Shown: piece after piece, positions 48,370-58,070 of the stretch
Layout of the letters: every line of letters begins with the position of its first letter
Numbering within the stretch: position 1 is the stretch's first letter
NCBI RefSeq assembly: GCF_001884735.1
Contig: NZ_MJAP01000032.1
Coordinates: 186,001 to 250,000 of the forward strand
Direction of reading: 5' to 3'
Length of the DNA stretch: 64,000 nucleotides
Origin: Natronohydrobacter thiooxidans
GTDB lineage: Bacteria; Pseudomonadota; Alphaproteobacteria; Rhodobacterales; Rhodobacteraceae
Notes under the pieces: model-generated
The model's input: the letters and a program-made list of their open reading frames with translations, nothing else
Told to the model about the DNA's origin: nothing
The model's database searches: none
Translations under genes and position numbers: made by a program

Positions 48370-48401
48370 TCAGGGGGGGGACGGGCTGATCGGGATGGGC
48401 G

Positions 48402-50081
48402 CTAGAGTCTTTTGCCGCCCAGACAGAAGCGCAGGACCGGCCCGATCTCTGGCCCGCATAGCGGCGCGGGCAGGCGCGCGCGGCGGCGGGCGATTCCGGC
48501 GCGCAGGGCGATGGCCAGCCTCTGGGCCTTGCTGGGCGCGCAGGCCATGCGGATCTGTGCGAGTTGCGCGAAAAGGCTGGCGCGTGTGCTTTGTGGTAGC
48601 GGGCAGAGCGTGGACTGGGCGAGGCTCTGGGCCAAGGGGGCGAGCGGTTCCTGCTTGCGTGGCGCGAGTGTCAGGGTGGGGTCTGGTCCGGTGCCGGTGC
48701 TGGGCAGCAGGGCGGCCAACGTGAGCGCCGCCACCGGATCGGGCAGGTGGCGCAGCGCTTCGGGCAGGGTGGCGAGCGCGGGCCGGTGCAGCACCAGCAT
48801 TGCGGGATCGGGCGCGGCGGGATGCTCGGGCAGGGGCAGGATGCCCATGTCCAGTGGTTCCGTGCCGCTCTCGTGGCGCGCAGGGGTGATGACGCAGCTT
48901 GCCCCCTGCGCCTGCGCCGTTTCCAAAGCGCGCAGCGCCCAGTCCGGGGCCGGGAGGTCGCCCGCGCGCAGCACCGCGAGCCAAGTTCCCGACAGGCTTG
49001 GGTGCTGGGTCAGCAACGTGTCGATAGCCCGCCTCGCCGTCACGGTGCGGTGTTCCCAGACCGGCAGCTCTTGCACATCGAGCGCTTGCAGGGTCGGTCC
49101 GGGGTCGGTGCCGGGGGGCGCGAGGATCAGAACGCTCAGGCGCATGCGCGGATCAAGCTGCGGGGCGGGGGCCGGGCGGATATCATGGGCGCCCGCGCGA
49201 TCCCAGACCAGCCCCTCTTCCGCCATCAGTCGGGCGGCTTCGGTCACGAAGCGGGATTTCAGCGCCGGGGGGCCGGGCGGTTCCAGCCGTTCATGGATCA
49301 GCCGCGTGGCCAGTTGCGACAGGCCCTGATCCCGGTGGCGCAAGGGGCTGGCGCGAATGATGCGGGTAACCTCGCGCAGGCGGTCGAGTTGCTGGAAGAT
49401 GGCGTCGTCCGCGCGGTCGGTGATCTGGCCCGCGCGCCCGCGCCGGTAGTGATAGAGCGGCTGCGGCAGGTAGCGGATGCGCCCGGCTTTGCAGGCAAGG
49501 GTCCAGAAGAACGGGTGATCCTCGTAAAGCGCGCCGGGGATGAAGCGGGTCGCGCCGATCAATTCACGGCGATAGAGCTTGTTCCAGACGGAAGGGAAGA
49601 GGCGCGCGACTGTCCTCGCATCGGTCAGGTCGATCCAGCGCGGGGTGTCATCTTCCGGCGTGCTGCCGTGGATGGCCGGATGATCGTTCCGGCGCCCGTC
49701 GGGCCAGGTGAGGGTGAGGGCAGAGGCGGTCCAACCGGCCCTGCTTTGGGTCAGCTCGTGGAAATGTGCGGACAGGAAACCGGGCGCGAAGGCGTCATCG
49801 CCATCGAGAAAGCCAATGACGGGGGCGCGCGCGGCCTCCAACCCGGTACTGCGCGCGACCGACAGGCCCTGATGGGCTTGCGTGATCAGGCGAAAGCGCG
49901 GGTCGTCCCTCGCGCTGGCCCGGATCGCCGCAAGGCTGTCATCGGTCGAGCCATCCTCGATGACCAGCGCTTCGAAATCGGTGAAATCCTGCGCCTGCAG
50001 CGAGGCGATGGCCGCGCCGATATGTGCGCCAAGATTGTGGCAGGGCAGGATGATGCTGATGGCGGGGGGCGCTGTCGTCAT
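48402..50081 (-). CDS. Glycosyltransferase family 2 protein, two-part
   Basis: A 559-residue protein. The N-terminal third is a GT2 domain with ISIILPCHNLGAHIGAAIAS, ALVIEDGSTDDSLAAI and GFLDGDDAFAPGFL (DxD). The middle has YEDHPFFWTLACKAGRIRYL, an acceptor-side motif. The C-terminal half (from about 300) is less conserved and rich in Leu, Pro and Ala; it may be a second, degenerate transferase domain or a protein-interaction region. It converges on the sulfotransferase gene across the repeat. The sugar donor is unknown. Confidence 0.87.
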   Translation of the reverse strand: MTTAPPAISIILPCHNLGAHIGAAIASLQAQDFTDFEALVIEDGSTDDSLAAIRASARDDPRFRLITQAHQGLSVARSTGLEAARAPVIGFLDGDDAFAPGFLSAHFHELTQSRAGWTASALTLTWPDGRRNDHPAIHGSTPEDDTPRWIDLTDARTVARLFPSVWNKLYRRELIGATRFIPGALYEDHPFFWTLACKAGRIRYLPQPLYHYRRGRAGQITDRADDAIFQQLDRLREVTRIIRASPLRHRDQGLSQLATRLIHERLEPPGPPALKSRFVTEAARLMAEEGLVWDRAGAHDIRPAPAPQLDPRMRLSVLILAPPGTDPGPTLQALDVQELPVWEHRTVTARRAIDTLLTQHPSLSGTWLAVLRAGDLPAPDWALRALETAQAQGASCVITPARHESGTEPLDMGILPLPEHPAAPDPAMLVLHRPALATLPEALRHLPDPVAALTLAALLPSTGTGPDPTLTLAPRKQEPLAPLAQSLAQSTLCPLPQSTRASLFAQLAQIRMACAPSKAQRLAIALRAGIARRRARLPAPLCGPEIGPVLRFCLGGKRL

Positions 50082-50096
50082 CCCCGCGCCCGCGTC

Positions 50097-50501
<405 letters not shown>

Positions 50502-50585
50502 CTATCGCGCTTTGGTCATGTGCTGGTCCCTTTTTCGCCGGATTCCCGCGTCAATCCTGTCCCCAGGAGCATATGAAACCCCAAG

Positions 50586-51047
50586 ATGCACAGGCAGGTC
50601 GTGGCAGGAATGGATCGCAGCAGGATGCTTCGCAGAGCCCGGTTCGCGCTTGCCGCGATCGTGCTGGCCACAAGCGCGCAGGCGGATACGGATACGGCCA
50701 GTCGCGCCCGGATCGAACCGGCGGCTGTCGCCCTTTCCGCCCCCGAGGCGCGCGCCTGCTGGGCGCGCTATTCGGCGGCTTCGGGGCAGGCGCGGGGCGG
50801 CGTGATCGAGGAAGTGGCTTTTCGCGTGCCCTGCCCGGAAGCGATGGGGCGGGGTTTCATCAAAACCCTGCAGCGCGCGTTGATGGCGCGGGGCTATCAT
50901 GAGGGGCCGGTGACGGGGGTGGCGGATGCGCAGACCCGTGCGGCGGTGCAGGCGTTTCAGCGCGCGGGCGGGTTCAACAGCCCGATCCTGACGCTGGAGA
51001 CCGCGCAACGGCTGGGGCTGGTGCCGATCGAGTTGACGCTGAACTGA
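50586..51047 (+). CDS. Secreted peptidoglycan-binding domain protein
   Basis: About 153 residues. A secretion signal is most plausible from MLRRARFALAAIVLATSAQA (starting at 50625); the upstream starts at 50586 or 50610 may only be leader codons. The C-terminal half is a PG_binding_1-like repeat (LQRALMARGYHEGPVTGVAD then AQTRAAVQAFQRAGG), which binds cell wall. It lies next to nothing obviously related. The true start is uncertain. Confidence 0.75.
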   Translation: MHRQVVAGMDRSRMLRRARFALAAIVLATSAQADTDTASRARIEPAAVALSAPEARACWARYSAASGQARGGVIEEVAFRVPCPEAMGRGFIKTLQRALMARGYHEGPVTGVADAQTRAAVQAFQRAGGFNSPILTLETAQRLGLVPIELTLN

Positions 51048-51139
51048 TCGCGACGGTTTTTGCAGAGTGTAGCGCAAGGGCGGAGCGCAGGCGCCTGCCG
51101 GGGGCCTTTATTCGCAGGGTTGCGCGCGCGTGAGAGGTG

Positions 51140-51212
51140 AGAAGCGCCCGCTCACGGCCCACCCACCCTGCCCATGCCATTCGCGGGCGCTGCCCGGCAG
51201 AGCCGGGCGGGA
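51140..51212. repeat. Hairpin repeat family 1, copy B
   Basis: About 73 bases matching 42763-42836, containing GCGCCCGC/GCGGGCGC and GCCCGGC/GCCGGGC stems. It lies between the peptidoglycan-binding and Do-protease genes, which converge here. Confidence 0.75.
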
Positions 51213-51245
51213 GGTTCTTCCGGGGAATTCCCGGCGAAAATGCAG

Positions 51246-51274
51246 GCGCGCGCCCGGATGGGGCGCGCGCTTTT
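51246..51274 (+). terminator. Hairpin with T-run, probable terminator
   Basis: GCGCGCGCCC (51246-51255) pairs with GGGCGCGCGC (51261-51270), followed by TTTT. It lies between two convergent genes; the T-run faces the plus strand. Confidence 0.6.
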
Positions 51275-51297
51275 GTTCAATGCGGAAGGGGCGCGGA

Positions 51298-52767
51298 TCA
51301 GAGGCCAAGGGCCACGAAACGCGGATCCCCGCCCCGGCGCAGCAGGATCAGGAGCGAGCGCCGACCGGCTTCGCGGGCTTCCTCGGCGCGGGCTTCGATA
51401 TCGGCGACGGTTGCGACCGGTTGCTGATTGGCCTCGGTGATCAGGTCGCCGACTTCGATCCCCTTGCGGGCGGCGTCGCTATCTGCCTCGACCTGGCGCA
51501 CCACAAGGCCGTTCATGCCGGGTGAGAGGTTCATTTCCGCGCGCAGCGCATCGCTCAGCGGCTGCAATTCCATGCCAAGGAAGGATGAGGGCTCTGGCGG
51601 GGTTTCTTCGCTTTGAGGCGGGGCCAGCGATCCTGCGGCTTCGGCCAGTTCGCGCTGCCCGAGCACCACGCTCAGCGTGATCTCTTCGCCGCCACGGAAC
51701 ACGATGACATCGACATCAACCCCCACACCGGCATCGGCCACGCGGCGCACCAGCATGCGCGTGTTGCGCACCGCACCACCGTCAAAGCGCAGGATCACAT
51801 CGCCCGCCTGCATGCCCGCATCGCGCGAAGGGCCTTCCATGACATCCGTGACCATCGCGCCTTCGGCGCGCTCAAGCCCGATGGCTTCGGCCATTTCCTC
51901 GGTCACATCCTGGATGCGCACGCCCAGCCAGCCGCGCCGGGTGGAGCCATAGGTCAGAAGCTGGTCCACGACATTGGTGGCCACATGTGAGGACATGGCA
52001 AAGCCGATGCCGATCGAGCCACCGGTGGGCGACAGGATCGCGGTGTTCACGCCGATCACCTCGCCATCCATGTTGAAGAGCGGGCCGCCGGAATTGCCGC
52101 GATTGATGGCGGCGTCGGTCTGGATATAATCGTCGAAATTGCCCTGCAGGGCGCGGCCACGGGCCGAGATGATCCCGGCGCTGACCGAGAAGCCCTGCCC
52201 GAGCGGGTTGCCGACCGCGAGCACCCAGTCACCGACGCGCGAAGCCTCGGAATCGCCCCAGGGCACATGCGGCAGCGGCGCGTCATGGGTGACTTTCAGC
52301 AGCGCGATATCGGTTGCGGGGTCGGTGCCAATCAGTTCGGCCTGCAATTCCAGCCCGGAATAGAATTCGATGCGGATTTCATCGGCGCCGTCGATGACGT
52401 GGTTATTGGTCACGATGAAACCGTCATCCGAGATCACGAAACCCGAACCCAGCGCCTGATTGCGGCGCGGGCGATTGGGCGGCTGGCCTTGCGGGCCGTC
52501 AAAGAAATCGCGGAAGAAATCCTCGAAGGGCGAGCCCTCGGGCAGGCGCGGCCCCTCGTCCAGCCGAGAGGCGACGGTCGTGCTGGTGGTGATATTCACC
52601 ACCGCGGGGCTGACACGTTCGGCCAGATCAGCGAAGCTTTCGGGGCGCGCGGATTGCGCCTGCGCCATGCTCACCAGCGCAAAGGCAAAGGCGAGCGCCA
52701 GGCCGATCATCCGCAGGAACTGCGTCATCTCGGGGCAGGGGCGCCGCATGGAAATGGCATAAGACAT
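51298..52767 (-). CDS. Do-family periplasmic serine protease (DegP/HtrA-like)
   Basis: A 489-residue protease/chaperone of the envelope. Signal peptide (MIGLALAFAFALVSMAQAQ), then the trypsin-like domain with catalytic His in TNNHVID, Asp in ATDIALLKV and Ser in NRGNSGGPLFN, then two PDZ domains (RRGWLGVRIQDVTEEMAEAI and the second ending near the C-terminus). ATG 52767 follows AGGAG nine bases upstream. It is the last gene of hflK-hflC-DUF2065-degP, an order recognised in many alphaproteobacteria. Confidence 0.95.
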   Translation of the reverse strand: MSYAISMRRPCPEMTQFLRMIGLALAFAFALVSMAQAQSARPESFADLAERVSPAVVNITTSTTVASRLDEGPRLPEGSPFEDFFRDFFDGPQGQPPNRPRRNQALGSGFVISDDGFIVTNNHVIDGADEIRIEFYSGLELQAELIGTDPATDIALLKVTHDAPLPHVPWGDSEASRVGDWVLAVGNPLGQGFSVSAGIISARGRALQGNFDDYIQTDAAINRGNSGGPLFNMDGEVIGVNTAILSPTGGSIGIGFAMSSHVATNVVDQLLTYGSTRRGWLGVRIQDVTEEMAEAIGLERAEGAMVTDVMEGPSRDAGMQAGDVILRFDGGAVRNTRMLVRRVADAGVGVDVDVIVFRGGEEITLSVVLGQRELAEAAGSLAPPQSEETPPEPSSFLGMELQPLSDALRAEMNLSPGMNGLVVRQVEADSDAARKGIEVGDLITEANQQPVATVADIEARAEEAREAGRRSLLILLRRGGDPRFVALGL

Positions 52768-52907
52768 TTCTGTTCTCTCCTGTTCATGGTGGCCCGCCGG
52801 GCGGGCACAGCCCTTATGTGCCCAATCTATGCGTGCCTTGGTCAAACGCAATTTGTGAAACACAGTCTCAACCAGACGTGAAACGCTGTCATCGCGGGGG
52901 GCAGGGT

Positions 52908-53111
52908 TCAGGAACTGCCCAGCATGCGCGCGAGCGTGATCAGCACCGCGCCCGCGACAAGTGCCAGAACGCCGATCAGGCGGCGGGCGTCAAAGGGCAT
53001 CTCTGCCAGCGTCCGCAGGATATCGTCCAGACGCCGAGGGGCCAGTGCAAAGACCAGCCCCTCGAAAATCAGCACCAGCCCGAGGGCCAGGATGATGGTT
53101 TGCGCGCTCAC
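52908..53111 (-). CDS. DUF2065 small membrane protein
   Basis: A 67-residue protein with two hydrophobic helices (TIILALGLVLIFEGLVFALA and LIGVLALVAGAVLITLARML) joined by a loop with PRRLDDILRTLAEMP. This matches DUF2065, often found between hflC and a Do-type protease. It begins at a GTG that directly abuts the hflC stop, implying translational coupling. Function unknown. Confidence 0.85.
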   Translation of the reverse strand: MSAQTIILALGLVLIFEGLVFALAPRRLDDILRTLAEMPFDARRLIGVLALVAGAVLITLARMLGSS

Positions 53112-54116
53112 CTAGTTGCCGATGATCGCTTCCAGCTCGCGCACCGCATCGGGTTCTGCCGAATCCGGCTCGGGGGCGCGCTGTTGCAGCAATTCGGGGT
53201 CTTCGGCCAGACGCCGGGCGGCATCGCGGACCGAGGCCAGCACCTCATCGCCGATCCCGTCCGAGCGCAGGAAGGCGAAGAACTCGCTATCCGGGCGCAG
53301 CACCATCGTGGCGTTTTCCCCGCGCAGCGCACGCTCGTAGCTTTGCATCGAGCGGGTGAAGGCGAAGAATTCCGGGTCAAGGTTGAAGGCTTCGGCATAG
53401 ACCCGGTTGCGCTCGGCATCCGCTTCACCGCGGATGATCTCGGCTTCGCGGCGCGCGGCTGAGACCAGTTCGATCACGGTCCGGTCGGCCAGAGCACGCA
53501 CGCGCTGCGCGGCCTCGTTCCCGCGAGCACGCTCATCGGCGGCTTCGCGTTCGCGTTCGGCGCGCATCCGGGCAAAGGTCGCTTCCAGGTTCTCGCGCGG
53601 CAGGTCGGTGCGGGTCAGCCGCACGTCGATCACCTCGATCCCCAGTGTCAGTGCCTCGCGCCGGGCCAGTTCGCGGATGCGGTTCATCAGCGCGGTCCGG
53701 TCCTCGGAGAGCACCGCGGATGAGGGCACTGCACCCAGCACTTCGCGGATGGCGGCATTCATGATGCGGTCCATCCGGCCCTGTGCTGCGCGCACCCCGT
53801 CGACGCCCACGGCTTCGCGGAAGCGGCGCACATCGGCCAGACGCCAGCGCAGGAAAGCGTCAACGACCAGACGACGGTCATCGAGCGGCGTGACTTCGAG
53901 CGGCTGGGTCTGCAGACCGAGAATCCGCGCGTCATAGCGCACCACTTCCTGAATGAAGGGAATCTTGAAGCCGAGACCCGGTTCGGTGATTTCCTGTTTC
54001 ACCTGACCGAATTGCAGCACCAGAACATTCTCGCGCTCATCGACGATGAAGAGGGCCGAAAAGGCGGTGACGAGGGCCACCACGAGAACCGGCAGAACAA
54101 ATCCTGCTTTTTTCAT
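53112..54116 (-). CDS. hflC: Membrane protease regulator HflC
   Basis: A 334-residue SPFH/band-7 membrane protein that with HflK forms a cage around FtsH and restrains its activity. One N-terminal membrane helix (FVLPVLVVALVTAFSALFIV) is followed by the band-7 domain with EITEPGLGFKIPFIQEVVRY and a coiled-coil (ERANRVYAEAFNLD-type) region. It overlaps hflK by one base and abuts DUF2065. Unusually the tail is acidic, ending PDAVRELEAIIGN. Confidence 0.94.
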   Translation of the reverse strand: MKKAGFVLPVLVVALVTAFSALFIVDERENVLVLQFGQVKQEITEPGLGFKIPFIQEVVRYDARILGLQTQPLEVTPLDDRRLVVDAFLRWRLADVRRFREAVGVDGVRAAQGRMDRIMNAAIREVLGAVPSSAVLSEDRTALMNRIRELARREALTLGIEVIDVRLTRTDLPRENLEATFARMRAEREREAADERARGNEAAQRVRALADRTVIELVSAARREAEIIRGEADAERNRVYAEAFNLDPEFFAFTRSMQSYERALRGENATMVLRPDSEFFAFLRSDGIGDEVLASVRDAARRLAEDPELLQQRAPEPDSAEPDAVRELEAIIGN

Positions 54117-55246
54117 CAGTTTGCCCCCCGCTGGCGTTGCAGTTGATCAAGCGGCAGATAGGGCAGCACACCGCTGCCGCCATTCTCGCCTGTGGCGGTC
54201 ACATTATCCAGAATGGTCAGGTTCATGTCGCCAAGCACCCGTTCCATGGTTTCCAGATACATCCGTTTGCGGGTGACTTCGGGGGCATTCACATATTCGG
54301 AATAGACCGAGACGAAGCGCGCGGCCTCACCCTGCGCGTTGTTGATCACTTCGGCGCGATAGGCTTCGGCTTCTTCCTGAATCTGGGCGGCCTGACCACG
54401 GGCCTGAGCCAGCACGCGGTTTGCATAGGCATCGGCTTCGCGCTCCAGACGGTCACGTTCCTGACGCGCGGTCTGCACGTCGCGGAAGGCGTTGATCACG
54501 CCTTCGGGCGGGTCGGCCTTGTCGAAATTGACCCGGATCACGTTGATGCCCGATTCGTAGCTGTCGAGCAGTTCCTGCACCGCCTGCCGCAGGTCCGCCG
54601 CAATCGCGCCGCGGTCGCGGTTGAGGATCGGGGACAGTTCGGTCCGGGCGATAATGTCGCGCATCGCGGATTCGGACGCGGCGCGCACGGTTTCGCGCGG
54701 ATCGGCCAGATTGAACAGCAGGCGTGCCGGATCGGTCACGTTCCAGACCACCTGAAACTCGATATCGACCACGGCTTCGTCGCGGGTCAGCATCAGGCCG
54801 GTGTCCAGTGCAGAGCGGCCGGTGCCGACTTCGGTGACGCGCTCGGTGGTGGTCTGCACCACCTCATGCGACACGACGGGCCAGGGCGCGAAGTTCAGGC
54901 CGGGATTGCCGGTCTTGTAATACTGGCCGAACAGCAGTTCGACCGAGCGTTCCTCGGGGCGCACCGTGTAGAAAGAGGCGAAGGCCCAGAGCACCACCAG
55001 CGCCACCAGACCCAGCAGGACACCGCGCTTGGAAAAGCCCGGTCCACCGGTGCCACGGCCATTCCGACCGCCGCCGCCACCGCCCATCAGGACGCGGAGT
55101 TGTTCCTGGCCCTTTTTGACGATCTCGTCGATTTCAGGGATCTGGGGTTGTCCGTCCCCGCGATTCCCCCCACCACTGCCCCGGTTGCCACCGCCGCGAT
55201 TACCGCCGCCGCCGCCGCCCCAGGGTCCGCCATTATTGCCAGACAT
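54116..55246 (-). CDS. hflK: Membrane protease regulator HflK
   Basis: The 376-residue partner of HflC. It starts with a Gly/Asn-rich, low-complexity N-terminus (GGGGGNRGGGNRGSGGGNRG), then a membrane helix (GVLLGLVALVVLWAFASFY) and the SPFH domain with VRPEERSVELLFGQYYKTGN and SELSPILNRDRGAIAADL. The C-terminal RMYLETMERVLGDMNLTILD is typical. It is the first gene of the hflKC-DUF2065-protease operon. Confidence 0.94.
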   Translation of the reverse strand: MSGNNGGPWGGGGGGNRGGGNRGSGGGNRGDGQPQIPEIDEIVKKGQEQLRVLMGGGGGGRNGRGTGGPGFSKRGVLLGLVALVVLWAFASFYTVRPEERSVELLFGQYYKTGNPGLNFAPWPVVSHEVVQTTTERVTEVGTGRSALDTGLMLTRDEAVVDIEFQVVWNVTDPARLLFNLADPRETVRAASESAMRDIIARTELSPILNRDRGAIAADLRQAVQELLDSYESGINVIRVNFDKADPPEGVINAFRDVQTARQERDRLEREADAYANRVLAQARGQAAQIQEEAEAYRAEVINNAQGEAARFVSVYSEYVNAPEVTRKRMYLETMERVLGDMNLTILDNVTATGENGGSGVLPYLPLDQLQRQRGAN

Positions 55247-55312
55247 CCTGTCTCCATCCTTGTTTTCGTCATTTGCTCACAAAATCGGGCCAAGGCCCGT
55301 CGAAATCAACCC

Positions 55313-56677
55313 TTATCCGTCATGGCTGCGCGTCGCTGTCCGCATTGTGACCAGTTCCTCGGCCATGGTGGGGTGTACCGCCAGAGTGCGGTCGAAATCC
55401 GCCTTGGTGGCCCCCATCGCAATCGCGACCGCCGCAAGCTGGATCATTTCGCCCGCCTGATCCGCGACGATATGACACCCCAGCACCTTGTTGGATCGCG
55501 CGCAGACGATCAGTTTCATCAGCACCCGTTCCGGATGCCCGATAAAGGCCGTGCGCATCGGGCGGAAGGCAGTTGCATAGACATGCACCGGACCTGCCGC
55601 GCGCGCCTCTTCCTCGCTTTGCCCCACAGTGCCGAATTCGGGCTGGGTGAAAACGGCGGTCGGGATCAGGCTGTGGTCGAATGTCGTGGCTTTGCCCCCG
55701 AAGATCGTATCGGCAAAGGCATGACCCTCGCGGATCGCGACCGGGGTCAGGTTCGCGCGGTCGGTCACATCACCCACGGCAAAGATCGAGGGGATCGCGG
55801 TCTGGCTGTAGTCATCGACCGGGATCGCGCCATTGGGTTTCAGGGTCAGTCCCAGCGCCTCCAGCCCCAGCCCTGCGCTATTGGGCCTGCGCCCGGTCGC
55901 GAAGAGGATCGCATCATAGCGGCCATTCCGGCCTGTCGTCGAGGTGACGTGGTAGCCACTGTCGTCGCGGGTGATGTCCAGAACATCGGTGCCCAGATGC
56001 AGATCCACGCCATTTTCGCACATCTGATCGGCGATATGGCCGCGCGCTTCATCGTCAAAGCCGCGCAGGATCTGTGCGCCGCGATAGAATTGCGTGGTTT
56101 TCACACCCAGCCCGTTGAAGATGCAGGCGAATTCCGTTGCGATATAGCCGCCGCCCACGATCAGGATCGAGCCGGGCAATTGCTCCATCTCAAAGACCTC
56201 GTTCGAGGTCATCGCACCATGGCCCTGCCATTTCTCGGGCACGACCGGCCAGCCGCCGGTGGCGATCAGGATATGCTTGGCGCTGACGATCCGGCCATCG
56301 GCAAGCCGCACCTCATGCGGCCCGGCCACGCTGGCGCGGCAATCATGGATGGTGACGCCTGCGCGTTCCAAGCCACCACGATAGGCCCCTTCCAGCCGGG
56401 TGAGTTCCTGATCCAGCCGCGCGCGGAAAGCGGGCCAGTCAAATGCGCCGATCTGCGCGTCCCAGCCATATTCCTGCGCCTCGGCCACGGCAGCGGGGAA
56501 GCTGGATGCAAAGACCATCAGTTTCTTGGGCACGCAGCCGCGAATGACACAGGTGCCGCCCATGCGTGATTCCTCGGCCAGAGCGACGCGCGCGCCATAT
56601 TGGCTGGCCGCGATCCGGGCCGCACGCACACCGCCCGAGCCGCCACCAATCACGAAGAGATCGAAGTCAAATGCCAT
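55313..56677 (-). CDS. gor: Glutathione-disulfide reductase
   Basis: A 454-residue flavoprotein that regenerates glutathione with NADPH. FAD-binding FDLFVIGGGSGGVRAARIAA, redox disulfide GGTCVIRGCVPKK, NAD(P)-binding ILIVGGGYIATEFA, the ATGRRPNSAGL stretch, FAD contact IFAVGDVTDRANLTPVA and the interface His in AVHPTMAEELVTM are all present. It lies eight bases after rpiA and about 65 bases before hflK. Its Arg residues after the second nucleotide motif fit NADPH preference. Confidence 0.95.
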   Translation of the reverse strand: MAFDFDLFVIGGGSGGVRAARIAASQYGARVALAEESRMGGTCVIRGCVPKKLMVFASSFPAAVAEAQEYGWDAQIGAFDWPAFRARLDQELTRLEGAYRGGLERAGVTIHDCRASVAGPHEVRLADGRIVSAKHILIATGGWPVVPEKWQGHGAMTSNEVFEMEQLPGSILIVGGGYIATEFACIFNGLGVKTTQFYRGAQILRGFDDEARGHIADQMCENGVDLHLGTDVLDITRDDSGYHVTSTTGRNGRYDAILFATGRRPNSAGLGLEALGLTLKPNGAIPVDDYSQTAIPSIFAVGDVTDRANLTPVAIREGHAFADTIFGGKATTFDHSLIPTAVFTQPEFGTVGQSEEEARAAGPVHVYATAFRPMRTAFIGHPERVLMKLIVCARSNKVLGCHIVADQAGEMIQLAAVAIAMGATKADFDRTLAVHPTMAEELVTMRTATRSHDG

Positions 56678-56685
56678 GCCTGCCC

Positions 56686-57474
56686 TCAGAGGTCCGAGAA
56701 AATATTGCGGGCGTCTTCCAGATCGACCTGTCTCACAGACGATTCCGGTGTGCCCGTGGTCAGATCCCGCAGTTCAACCGTGCCATCGGCGTGACCGATC
56801 ACCACCTGATCGGCGATATCGACAAACAGCCCGTTCTCGACCACGCCGGGCACCTGATTGAGCACCAGCGAAAGTTGCCGCGCATTGCCGATCCGCCCGA
56901 GCGCCAGATCAAGGATGTAATTGCCCTCATCTGTCACATAGGGCTGGGTGCCGTTCATGCGCAGGCTGGACTGGCGGCCCATCACATCCATAGAGGCCAG
57001 CACTTCCTCGACCAGCGCCTTGGTGGCGGGCCAGCCGAAGGGGACAACTTCGACCGGCAGCGGGAAGGCGCCCAGCGTCTTCACTTCCTTGGCGGCATCG
57101 GTGATCACGATCATCTGATCCGAGGCGGTGGCCACGATCTTTTCGTGCAAAAGCGCGCCGCCGCCGCCCTTGATCAGCGTCAGTTCCGCGTCGAATTCGT
57201 CGGCCCCGTCGATGGTCAGATCGAGCCAGCGCGCCTCGTCGAGCGAGACCACATTGATGCCCACTTCGCGGGCAAGCTGCGCGGTGCGCGATGAGGTGGG
57301 CACGGCGATGATGCGCAACCCCTCTTGCCGGACCCGCGCGCCCAGACGGCGCACCAGCCATGCGGCGGTCGAACCGGTGCCCAGCCCCACGCGCATCCCG
57401 TCCTGCACGAAATCGGCAGCACAATGGGCGCTGGCATATTTGGCGCGGTCGATGGGGGTCAGGTCACTGGTCAT
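56686..57474 (-). CDS. rpiA: Ribose-5-phosphate isomerase A
   Basis: A 262-residue enzyme of the pentose phosphate and Calvin pathways interconverting ribose 5-phosphate and ribulose 5-phosphate. Visible motifs: VGLGTGSTAAWLVRRLG (phosphate loop), DGADEFDAELTLIKGGGGAL with the catalytic Asp/Glu, and LHEKIVATAS. The product is slightly longer than E. coli RpiA owing to a C-terminal extension. It precedes gor in one operon. Confidence 0.95.
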   Translation of the reverse strand: MTSDLTPIDRAKYASAHCAADFVQDGMRVGLGTGSTAAWLVRRLGARVRQEGLRIIAVPTSSRTAQLAREVGINVVSLDEARWLDLTIDGADEFDAELTLIKGGGGALLHEKIVATASDQMIVITDAAKEVKTLGAFPLPVEVVPFGWPATKALVEEVLASMDVMGRQSSLRMNGTQPYVTDEGNYILDLALGRIGNARQLSLVLNQVPGVVENGLFVDIADQVVIGHADGTVELRDLTTGTPESSVRQVDLEDARNIFSDL

Positions 57475-57556
57475 CGCGAGGCCCTTTGTCTGGCTCGGGC
57501 GTGTTATAGGCGGAGTCTGGTCTTGGACGAAAGGCGAAAATCAGAAGAAACCGGTC

Positions 57557-57934
57557 TCAGCGCTGGATCGTCTGCAGGTAAGCGTCCAGCGCGACGATCT
57601 TTTCCGGCAGGGGGCGGGACAGGCCCGAAGGGGTCTGCACCCGTGACAGCCGCCCGGTCAGCAGATCGCCGAAATTCGGCATTTCGGCCCCGGCATAGGC
57701 GGTCTGGCCCTGCGCATAGCCGTCGAGCTTGTCGAGAATACGCATCTGTGGATAGGTGCCGCCCGCGCGCGCCGTGATCTGCGTGAGATCCGGCACCTGC
57801 GCGCCGCCGCGCGCATCGGCGCCGTGGCAGGTCGCGCAATTCTGCTCATAGAGCGCGCGCCCGGCCTGCGGGCTGGTCCAGGGGGAACAGCCAGCAAGAG
57901 CGGCGACAAGGGGAAGGCCAAGAGCGATGCGCAT
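57557..57934 (-). CDS. Lipoprotein cytochrome c
   Basis: About 125 residues with a lipoprotein signal (LGLPLVAALAGC, lipobox LAGC) and one heme c site CATCHG. A likely axial Met is in AGAEMPNFGDLL. A longer start (58000) would add a non-signal N-terminus, so ATG 57934 is preferred, though its ribosome site is weak. It is a membrane-tethered periplasmic monoheme cytochrome; its partner is unknown. Divergent from sdaA. Confidence 0.85.
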   Translation of the reverse strand: MRIALGLPLVAALAGCSPWTSPQAGRALYEQNCATCHGADARGGAQVPDLTQITARAGGTYPQMRILDKLDGYAQGQTAYAGAEMPNFGDLLTGRLSRVQTPSGLSRPLPEKIVALDAYLQTIQR

Positions 57935-58070
57935 GGGTCCACAGTGCCGCAGAAATCCGCGCCTGCCAAGGGGCGGCAGGTCTTGTTTGCGTGACAGCAT
58001 GTCGCAAGACGGATGGTGTTTGCGCCGGGCCGACCTAGATTAGGCGCAGCGAACAGGAAAGGGGCCGCGC

